From UBA1413 sp964461455 (GTDB lineage: Bacteria > Bacteroidota > Bacteroidia > Bacteroidales > Prolixibacteraceae): 8,337 bases of DNA. A program made the translations under genes and the position numbers. The DNA lies in NCBI GenBank assembly GCA_964461455.1, contig CAYWUJ010000071.1:1-8337 (forward strand). The letters run 5' to 3'. How positions within the stretch are numbered: the first letter of the stretch is position 1; each line of letters opens with the position of its first letter. Positions 1-5,630 of the stretch are shown here, piece by piece. The notes under the pieces are model-generated. The model ran no database searches and was not told where the DNA came from. It saw nothing but the letters and a program-made list of their open reading frames with translations.

Positions 1-178
1 TGGAACTTACGTTCAGTCTGGTGACCTTATAGGGCTTTAGAGTGCTCCAGGTCACCCCCGGCCAGGTCAGGGGGTCCACACTGTCGGCCCAGATGGTGGC
101 CAGTGGATCGGAAACCGTGGTCGAGGCTGCATCCCTGATGGCCTTTAACACCGCCAGGTCCTCCGAATCAAAATCAGG
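1..178 (-). repeat. LRR/Ig module 6, partial (cap and start of first LRR)
   Basis: Residues 1735-1793 in the window. They carry the cap DLAVLKAIRDAA, DPLTWPGVTW and the first LRR strand VTRLNV before the sequence ends. This shows that the array continues beyond the left edge; the number of further modules cannot be judged. Confidence 0.85.
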
Positions 179-3100
179 GGGATTCCCCACTTTGATCACT
201 TTCGTTTCAATGGTCAGTCCGGGAAAGGTCCCGTTGGTCATGCGGCAGGAGTAGTACCCCTCTTCCGTCGGTGTGTATGTAGAAGAGGTCGCCCCTTCAA
301 TCAGCGCGTTGTTTTTAAACCAGCTAAACAGCGTGGCCACCCCGTTGATCAGCGCTTCACTGCTGAAATCGATCACCGTTCCCGCATCCACCGTCCGCTC
401 CTCAAATACGGGGAGTTGGGGTTGAAAATAGTACCAATCCCTCACCTGCGTAGGAAGAAAAAGTTGACTGAAAGGCAACCGGTTATTCCGCAGATAAACG
501 CCGTAGAGCGAAAGTCCGCTCCTTCCGCCCAGCGTGGCCAACTGGTTGTATTCTCCATATAAATAGTGCAGGTTGGATAAACCTGTCAGGTCAAGGGAGT
601 TCAACTGATTGTTTTGGCAGTCTAATTGCCAAAGATTGGACAGACCTGTCAGGTCAAGGGTGGTCAGCTGATTTGACGAAACACCCAGGTTAAACAATGC
701 GGTCAGCCCTTCCAGGGAAAGGGTGGACAGCTGGTTACTGTTAGCATATAACGTACTCAAGTTGGTCAAACCGCTCAGATCAAGAGTGGTCAGCTGGTTA
801 TTATAAGCTTCCAGATAGGTCAGCTTTGCCAGGTTGGCCGCCTTCAGGGAAGTCATCTGGTTCCCGTAGCACCGCAATTCACGAAGTTGATCCAGCGCCG
901 TCACATCCATCGATGGAATGCCCTTGTACGGGACATTCAGTATTGTGACTTTATAGGGCTTCTGCTCGCTCCAGGTCACCCCCGGCCAGGTCAGGGGGTC
1001 CACACTGTCGGCCCAGATGGTGGCCAGCGGATCACCGACCGTGGTCAAGGCTGCATCCCTGATGGCTTTCAAGGTGGCCAGATCTTCCGGATCAAAATCA
1101 GGGGGATTCCCCACTTTGATCACCTTCGTATCAATGGTCAGTCCGGGGAAGGTCGCGTTGGTCATCCGGCAGAAATAATACCCCTCTTCCGTCGGCGTGT
1201 ATGTTGAAGATGTGGCGTCAGGGATCTGCTCGTTGTTCTTAAACCAGCTAAATACCGTGGCCACCCCGTTGATCAGGGCCTCACCGCTGAAATTGATCAC
1301 CGTTCCCGCATCCACCGTCCGTTCCTCAAACACGGCCTGCTGGGACCCAAACCCATAATAACCTGATACCTGCGAAGGGAGAAACAGCTGGCTGAAAGGC
1401 AACCGGTTATACGACAGTGCTGCGTTGTTCAGCGAAAGTCTGCCCCACCCGGTCAGGGAAGAAAGCTGGTTATTTTCCGCATAAAAATAACGGAGGTTGG
1501 ATGATGATGAAAAGTCAAGGGAGACCAGCTTATTGTCATAAACAGCCAGCGAGATTAAACTGGATAATCCTTCCAGGGAAAGGGTTTCCAACTGGTTATT
1601 CAAAGCACTCAGTTCAGTCAGTTTCGCAAGGTTTGTCACCATCAGAGAAGTCATCTGGTTCCCATAGCAATTCAGTTGTTGAAGCTGATCCAACGCAGTC
1701 ACATCCAAGGTGGGAATTCCTTTATAACTGACATCCAACTTGATGACCCTATAGGTGGGCTGGCTGGACCAGGTGACACCCGGCCAGGTCAGGGGATCCA
1801 CACTGTCGGCCCAGATCGTGGCCAACGGATTCGAAACCGTTGTCGAAGCCGCATCCCTGATGGCCTTCAAGGTCGCCAGATCCTCGGGATCGATGGTCGG
1901 GGGATTCCCTACCTGGATCACCTTGGTCTCAAGGGTGAGCCCGGGAAAAGCGGTATTGGTCATCCGGCAGAAATAATACCCCTCTGCCACCGGCGTATAA
2001 ATAGCAGAGAGCTCTCCCGGAATCTGTACCCCGCTGACAAACCAACTAAAGGTGGTGGCCACCCCGCTGACAACGGCTTCACTGCTGACATCGATGGGCG
2101 TCCCCGCCTCTATGGTCTGCGTCTCAAATATTGGCCGCTGATTCAGGAAATTATAACTCCCGGAAACCTGAACTATGGGAATTAACTGACTGAATGGTAA
2201 AACATTGCCGGAGAGATCAGCAGTGGTCAACGCCAAACCTGCCGGGGCGGTGAGGGTGGTCAGTTTATTATTGGCCGCATAAAAGTACTTCAACTGCGGA
2301 ACAGGGGTAAGGTCGATGGAAGACAACTGATTATCCCTGCAGTAGAGATAGTTCAGACTGGTTAAACCGGTAAGATCCAGAGTAGTCAGCTGGGTACTGT
2401 AGATATATAAATTCACCAACCCGGTCAGGCCTTCCATGGTGATGGAGACCAGCGGATTGCTCCCTATCGAGAACCTTTCAAGTTCAGAAAGTTGGGTCAG
2501 TTGAAGCGTGGCGATCTGATTCCCGTCGCACATCAGCTCCTTCAACCGGTCCAGCGCGTTCACATTCAGTGAGGATACTCCCTTATTGCCCACATCCAGC
2601 CTGATCACCTTGTGGGGTTTCACCTCACTCCAGGTCACTCCCTGCCAGGTGAGGGGGTCAAGGGTGTCGGCCCAGAGGGTGGCCAAAGGATCGCTAACTT
2701 CCGTCGAGGCCGCATCCCTGATGGCCTTCAGGGCTGCCAGGTCTTCCGGGTCAAAGTCCGCAGGATTCCCCACCTTCACCGATTTTGTTTCCAGGGTGAG
2801 CCCGGGAAACGTGCTGTTGGTCATCCGGCAGGAATAATACCCCTCCTCCATTGGAGTATAGGTCGCAGTTTCTGCTCCCGGAATCAGGGTGTTGTCCTTG
2901 TACCATTGGTACACCGTAGCCACACCGTTGACCATTGCTTCACCGCTGTAATCAAGGAGGGTTCCCGGATCCACCGTCTGCTCTTCAAACAACGCATTCT
3001 GGTCAGCATAGGTGTAGGTCGTCACCTGGGTGGGAAGAAACAACTGGGTGAAGGGCAACTGGTTGCCATTCACAGTAGCCTGGTTCAGCAGCAGGCTTTC

Positions 3101-5380
3101 TCCACCCGTAATGGTCGTCATCAGGTTATTGCTACAATTGAAGTTCTTAAGATTCGGAACCGGGGTCAGATCAAGAGTCGTCAACTGATTCCCTGAACAA
3201 AAGAGCGACACCAGATTCGATAATCCTGACAGGTCAAGCGTGGCAAACTGGTTGTAATTGCACGACAGGTAATTAAGTTTCGATAATCCTGACAGGTCAA
3301 GGGTGGTAAGCTGATTGCTGTAACAGGCCAGGGTGGCCAGGGCCGGTAATCCTTCCAGGTTGAGTGAGGTAAGCCTGTTGCTATAAATCTGCAAACTGGT
3401 CAGGTTGGGCAATCCCTGCAAGGAGATGGATGCGAGTTGGTTCGTGTTGGCAGACAACGAGGCCAGGTTGGCCAGGTTGGCAACGTTCAGCGAAGTCATT
3501 TGGTTGCCCGGGCAACTCAGATAGACCAGCTGATCAAGGGCGGTCACATCGAGCGTGGTAAGTCCCTTGCTCGCTACCGACAAACGGGAAACCTTGCGGG
3601 GAAGCTGTTCACTCCAGGTCACTCCCGACCAGGTGAGCGGATCCCTGCTGTCGGCCCATATCGTGGGCAACGGATTGGAGACCGTCGTCGGGGCTCCGTC
3701 CCTGATGCCCCTGAGCACTGCCAGGTCACCCTGATCTATGGTCACAGGATTCCCTACCCTGACGGGTTTCGTCTCGATGGTCAGACCAGGAAAGGTCTCA
3801 TTCTTCATCCGGCAGAAATAGTACCCCTCTTCCACCGGGGTGTAAGTGGAAGAGGTCGCACCTTCAATAAGCACATTATCCTTATACCAGACGAACACCG
3901 TGGCTACCCCGTTGATCAGGGCCTCACTGCTGTAATCGATCACCGCTCCTGACTCTAAGGTAACCTCATTGAACACCAGCTTCTGGGGGGCATAAACATA
4001 GGTTCCGGTGACCAACGACGGCAAGGGGAGTTTGCTGAAGGGAAGCCGGTTGGAGGCCAAATTGAGCAAACCCAACTCCGTGAGGCCTCCCATATTGAGT
4101 GCTTGAATCTCATTGCTGGCTGCATTCAGCGTATCCAGCGTGTTGAGCGGTGACAAATCGAGGCTGGTCATTCTAGTGGCATCACACTCCAACCGTGTCA
4201 AACCGAATAACCTATTCAGATCCAATGCCAGGATCGGGTTGTTGCGAACACTGAGATATCTCAGCGAGCGCAATCCGGTCAGGTTGATTTCCGGCAAACT
4301 GTTTGACGAGGCGTCGAGCCAGCGCAGGTATTCCAGTCCGGTCACATTCAGGAAGGTGATCTGGTTTGAAGAACAGATCAGCTGTTCCAACTGCCCCAGA
4401 GAGGAGACATCCATCATGGAAATCCCCTTGCTCCTCACATTCAAGGCGATAACCACGCGGGGAACCTCTGTACCCCAGGTCACTCCCGGCCAGTCGGCGG
4501 GGTAGATGATATCATTCCAGATATTGGCCAGTGGAGCGGCGATGTTGGTGCGGGCATTGTCCCTGATGCTCTTCAAAACTGCAAGGTCCCCGGCATAAAA
4601 TTCGGCCAATCCGCCATACTGGGTGACCCTCAGTTGCTGATCATCGTAACCAGGGGCCTTAATAGTCACCACCGCTACCCGCTCCTCATCGGCCGCCAGT
4701 GCCGGCACCGTCAGATTTACAACATCACTCCCGCTGCCCGAGTTCTTGTCAAGCGTCAGCCACTCCTGATCGGAACTAAGCGTCCAGGCGACCTCCGTCG
4801 AAAGGGTCACCGGCCGGGTTCCCCCTGAAGCCCCGAAAGCAACATTATATTCCGGAGTCCCTTCGGTATATACTTCCAGCTTTCCAAAGTAAATATAGGC
4901 CCCGGTGACCGCCTGATAGCCGTTGGTGCGGTCCTGGGCGGCGATCTGGATGACGCCCGCAGTTCCAGTCAGGTTCAGCGGTATGCTGAACTCCCTGAAA
5001 TCCACGGAACTCTCCCCTTCGGCCATCCCATAAACCAAACTCCAGTCAGGACTCCACAACTGAAAATAGCTGACCACATTACCCGCAGGAACACCCGAGG
5101 TTCCCTCATCATAGCGACCACTCACCCTGAAATGGGTGGCCTCCTCGGGAATCTGCTGCTCAGGAAACCCGGAGAACCCTTCCCATCCGTTCAGGGGCAT
5201 CCTGAAATATTTCACCCCACCCACTTCCTCGATGGTGAGGCCATTTTCAAAACCTGTGGGATCGGTCACTTCCGGGTCCATGATGGCCACCGGTGACGAC
5301 GGAATACGAATCACTGTGGAGACCTGGGCGCCCACGGTCAGGGCACACAACACCAGTAAAATGGTCAAAGCTCTTTTCAT
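1..5380 (-). CDS. Giant exported multi-modular LRR / Ig-like protein with N-terminal jelly-roll-like and BACON-like domains (partial, C-terminus beyond window)
   Basis: The ATG at 5378-5380 opens a frame that runs off the left edge without a stop (1793 full codons). An in-frame TGA two codons upstream (5384-5386) rules out an earlier start. Residues 1-19 (MKRALTILLVLCALTVGAQ) form a signal peptide. Residues about 25-172 look like a beta-rich, jelly-roll-type domain, and 175-257 like a BACON domain (WLTLDKNSGSGSD, ending VTQYGG). From 258 onward the protein consists of composite modules: helical cap, 6-9 LRRs of 21 residues (LxxLxCxxNQLTxLDLxGL), then an Ig-like domain ending in a VGNP linker. 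Complete modules span residues 258-545, 546-873, 874-1160, 1161-1426 and 1427-1734, and a sixth begins at 1735. The reading frame was checked at equivalent positions of each module and all spacings are multiples of three. LRR, Ig and BACON domains suggest binding of protein or glycan at the cell surface; the ligand is unknown. A type IX secretion C-terminal signal would be expected but lies outside. No catalytic domain is visible. Confidence 0.95.
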   Translation of the reverse strand, partial: MKRALTILLVLCALTVGAQVSTVIRIPSSPVAIMDPEVTDPTGFENGLTIEEVGGVKYFRMPLNGWEGFSGFPEQQIPEEATHFRVSGRYDEGTSGVPAGNVVSYFQLWSPDWSLVYGMAEGESSVDFREFSIPLNLTGTAGVIQIAAQDRTNGYQAVTGAYIYFGKLEVYTEGTPEYNVAFGASGGTRPVTLSTEVAWTLSSDQEWLTLDKNSGSGSDVVNLTVPALAADEERVAVVTIKAPGYDDQQLRVTQYGGLAEFYAGDLAVLKSIRDNARTNIAAPLANIWNDIIYPADWPGVTWGTEVPRVVIALNVRSKGISMMDVSSLGQLEQLICSSNQITFLNVTGLEYLRWLDASSNSLPEINLTGLRSLRYLSVRNNPILALDLNRLFGLTRLECDATRMTSLDLSPLNTLDTLNAASNEIQALNMGGLTELGLLNLASNRLPFSKLPLPSLVTGTYVYAPQKLVFNEVTLESGAVIDYSSEALINGVATVFVWYKDNVLIEGATSSTYTPVEEGYYFCRMKNETFPGLTIETKPVRVGNPVTIDQGDLAVLRGIRDGAPTTVSNPLPTIWADSRDPLTWSGVTWSEQLPRKVSRLSVASKGLTTLDVTALDQLVYLSCPGNQMTSLNVANLANLASLSANTNQLASISLQGLPNLTSLQIYSNRLTSLNLEGLPALATLACYSNQLTTLDLSGLSKLNYLSCNYNQFATLDLSGLSNLVSLFCSGNQLTTLDLTPVPNLKNFNCSNNLMTTITGGESLLLNQATVNGNQLPFTQLFLPTQVTTYTYADQNALFEEQTVDPGTLLDYSGEAMVNGVATVYQWYKDNTLIPGAETATYTPMEEGYYSCRMTNSTFPGLTLETKSVKVGNPADFDPEDLAALKAIRDAASTEVSDPLATLWADTLDPLTWQGVTWSEVKPHKVIRLDVGNKGVSSLNVNALDRLKELMCDGNQIATLQLTQLSELERFSIGSNPLVSITMEGLTGLVNLYIYSTQLTTLDLTGLTSLNYLYCRDNQLSSIDLTPVPQLKYFYAANNKLTTLTAPAGLALTTADLSGNVLPFSQLIPIVQVSGSYNFLNQRPIFETQTIEAGTPIDVSSEAVVSGVATTFSWFVSGVQIPGELSAIYTPVAEGYYFCRMTNTAFPGLTLETKVIQVGNPPTIDPEDLATLKAIRDAASTTVSNPLATIWADSVDPLTWPGVTWSSQPTYRVIKLDVSYKGIPTLDVTALDQLQQLNCYGNQMTSLMVTNLAKLTELSALNNQLETLSLEGLSSLISLAVYDNKLVSLDFSSSSNLRYFYAENNQLSSLTGWGRLSLNNAALSYNRLPFSQLFLPSQVSGYYGFGSQQAVFEERTVDAGTVINFSGEALINGVATVFSWFKNNEQIPDATSSTYTPTEEGYYFCRMTNATFPGLTIDTKVIKVGNPPDFDPEDLATLKAIRDAALTTVGDPLATIWADSVDPLTWPGVTWSEQKPYKVTILNVPYKGIPSMDVTALDQLRELRCYGNQMTSLKAANLAKLTYLEAYNNQLTTLDLSGLTNLSTLYANSNQLSTLSLEGLTALFNLGVSSNQLTTLDLTGLSNLWQLDCQNNQLNSLDLTGLSNLHYLYGEYNQLATLGGRSGLSLYGVYLRNNRLPFSQLFLPTQVRDWYYFQPQLPVFEERTVDAGTVIDFSSEALINGVATLFSWFKNNALIEGATSSTYTPTEEGYYSCRMTNGTFPGLTIETKVIKVGNPPDFDSEDLAVLKAIRDAASTTVSDPLATIWADSVDPLTWPGVTWSTLKPYKVTRLNVSS
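44..103 (-). repeat. 60-base perfect repeat, copy in module 6 cap (mate at 968-1027)
   Basis: Bases 44-103 and 968-1027 are identical over 60 positions, 924 bases apart. They encode the cap segment that contains the DPLTWPGVTW motif. The equivalent segment of module 4 (about 1766-1825) differs at about seven positions by eye. Confidence 0.9.
179..1102 (-). repeat. LRR/Ig module 5 (308 residues, 8 LRRs)
   Basis: Residues 1427-1734. The cap is DLATLKAIRDAA plus DPLTWPGVTW, with eight LRRs including the near-identical cores LTTLDLSGLTN, LTTLDLTGLSN and LNSLDLTGLSN. The Ig-like domain (TLFSWFKNN, GYYSCRMTN) ends in VIKVGNPP. At nucleotide level its cap and Ig segments are close to those of the flanking modules 4 and 6. 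Confidence 0.88.
968..1027 (-). repeat. 60-base perfect repeat, copy in module 5 cap (mate at 44-103)
   Basis: Second copy of the identical 60-base segment; mismatches begin on both sides (bases 967 and 1028). Identity at synonymous positions points to recent duplication or gene conversion between modules 5 and 6, not just protein-level constraint. Confidence 0.9.
1103..1900 (-). repeat. LRR/Ig module 4 (266 residues, 6 LRRs)
   Basis: Residues 1161-1426, the shortest module. The cap is DLATLKAIRDAA followed by DPLTWPGVTW. Six LRRs run from IKLDVSYKGI to LSYNRLPFSQLFLP, then an Ig-like domain (TVFSWFKNN, GYYFCRMTN, IKVGNPP). It is 42 residues shorter than module 5, which is exactly two LRRs of 21. 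Confidence 0.88.
1901..2761 (-). repeat. LRR/Ig module 3 (287 residues, 7 LRRs)
   Basis: Residues 874-1160. The cap is DLAALKAIRDAA followed by DPLTWQGVTW. Seven LRRs end in LPFSQLIP, and the Ig-like domain carries TTFSWFVSG and GYYFCRMTN. The Ig linker is VIQVGNPP. The last LRRs before the Ig domain (LTTLTAPAGLA and LTTADLSGN) are degenerate, as at the same place in all modules, which marks them as a C-cap. Confidence 0.87.
2762..3745 (-). repeat. LRR/Ig module 2 (328 residues, 9 LRRs)
   Basis: Residues 546-873. It is the longest module in the window, with nine LRRs between a cap (GDLAVLRGIRDGA, DPLTWSGVTW) and an Ig-like domain (TVYQWYKDN, GYYSCRMTN). Three consecutive LRRs share the near-identical core TTLDLSGLS or ATLDLSGLS, suggesting recent duplication of single 63-base repeat units. 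Cys at the LxC position is frequent (LSC, LAC, LFC, FNC). Confidence 0.88.
3746..4609 (-). repeat. LRR/Ig module 1 (288 residues, 7 LRRs)
   Basis: First composite module, residues 258-545. The cap is GDLAVLKSIRD with a W-P-G-V-T-W motif (Trp codon at 4475-4477). Seven LRRs follow, from IALNVRSKGI to LNLASNRLPFSKL, and then an Ig-like domain with Trp in VFVWYKDN and one Cys in GYYFCRMKN. It is the most divergent copy: several LRRs have lost the NQLT core (SNSLPEI, NNPILAL, ATRMTSL) and the cap contains IYPADWPG where the others have DPLTWxG. Confidence 0.85.
4610..4858 (-). other. BACON-like domain (residues about 175-257) of the giant protein
   Basis: This segment reads as an all-beta domain opening with TPEYNVAFGASGG. 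It contains VAWTLSSDQEWLTLDKNSG, then a D-E-E-R-V-A-V-V-T-I strand, and ends in LRVTQYGG. The W-(L/I)-x-(L/V)-x-x-x-S-G pattern, followed by a strand of the R-x-A-x-V-T-I type and a terminal VTQ-x-G, is typical of BACON domains, found in Bacteroidota exported proteins and often next to carbohydrate-active modules. The domain sits between the N-terminal jelly-roll-like region and the first LRR module. It may act as a spacer or a glycan/mucin-binding unit; the sequence does not decide between these. Confidence 0.75.
4859..5306 (-). other. N-terminal jelly-roll-like domain (residues about 25-174), possible carbohydrate-binding module
   Basis: After the signal peptide the protein has roughly 150 residues rich in alternating hydrophobic and aromatic positions. 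Recognisable stretches are GFENGLTIEEVGGVKYFRM, ATHFRVSGRYDEG, VVSYFQLWSPDW and GAYIYFGKLEVY. The order (exposed aromatic strands, a mid-domain FRVSGRY strand, a final YIYFGKLEVY strand) resembles the jelly-roll carbohydrate-binding modules of the CBM4/9/22 type. I do not see enough to name a family. It is a likely ligand-binding or stabilising N-terminal domain. Assignment is by pattern only. Confidence 0.45.
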
Positions 5381-5465
5381 AAGTCAGGTTGTTTATAATA
5401 CGGCGTTAAGGACATTCAATGAACTCCTAAAGTAAATGTTTGTCCCGGCATTCAGGGAGCATTTG

Positions 5466-5536
5466 TAACAACCCCTCCCATTTTGGGAATAACCTCTCCG
5501 TTTTTAAGAATAACCGGGAATTCCCTTCCGGAAACC
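5466..5536. promoter_or_regulatory. Four AACC elements in exact 21-base phase; candidate operator array
   Basis: The elements are TAACAACC (5466-5473), GAATAACC (5487-5494), GAATAACC (5508-5515) and CGGAAACC (5529-5536). The final AACC falls every 21 bases. Read on the minus strand each begins GGTT. LytTR-type response regulators bind direct repeats of about 9 bases with a GTT core and roughly two-turn spacing, and the kinase next door is of the LytS type that pairs with them. No fifth copy is seen one period further on either side. Confidence 0.45.
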
Positions 5537-5581
5537 GGCCCGAATAGGGTTCAGATTTCTCTTCAAATCGCTTATTCAAAC

Positions 5582-5612
5582 TTGTTTAAACCATGGGGAA
5601 AAACTACATTTA
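5582..5612 (+). promoter_or_regulatory. Candidate Bacteroidota-type promoter for the sensor kinase
   Basis: TTG (5582-5584) lies 20 bases before TACATTTA (5605-5612). This matches seven of eight positions' requirements of the Bacteroidota -7 element TAnnTTTG, with a -33 TTG at suitable distance. Transcription would begin only about 10 bases before the ATG at 5631, so the leader would be very short. It is pattern-based only. Confidence 0.35.
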
Positions 5613-5630
5613 TCGCCGCTATTATCACCT

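Larger units (their letters stand above)
5381..5630. promoter_or_regulatory. Divergent intergenic region between the giant LRR protein and the sensor kinase
   Basis: These 250 bases lie between two start codons that face away from each other, so promoters for both genes should lie here. No strong Shine-Dalgarno sequence is seen before either ATG, as is usual in Bacteroidota. The region contains the phased AACC array (5466-5536), a GGGAATTCCC palindrome (5516-5525), a TCCC-N5-GGGA inverted repeat (about 5477-5489) and a candidate kinase promoter (5582-5612). On the leftward side only a weak -7-like element (TACTTTAG on the minus strand, 5427-5434) was found, without a convincing -33 element. 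Confidence 0.7.

Noticed and set aside
887..3952. Plus-strand open frames with recurring PGHxRPGQGxHTVGP-like segments, looking like a repeat protein family
   Set aside because: They are antisense shadows of the minus-strand LRR/Ig modules. They recur only because the modules recur, have no coherent starts, and the sense frame is continuous with clear domains and a signal peptide.
1..4609. Regular repeated segments as a CRISPR array or tandem satellite
   Set aside because: Spacing (63 bases inside, 0.8-1 kb between modules) and continuous reading frame match protein repeats. There are no identical short repeats separated by unique spacers.
5394..5399. TATAAT hexamer on the plus strand
   Set aside because: It lies 14 bases from the start of the leftward gene and points away from it, more than 230 bases before the kinase. 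Bacteroidota housekeeping promoters use a different -7 element, so it is probably chance.
5516..5525. GGGAATTCCC palindrome as a terminator or dimeric operator
   Set aside because: It has no loop and no T-run, so it is not a terminator. As an operator half-site pair it is short and could be chance, so it is only mentioned within the intergenic entry.
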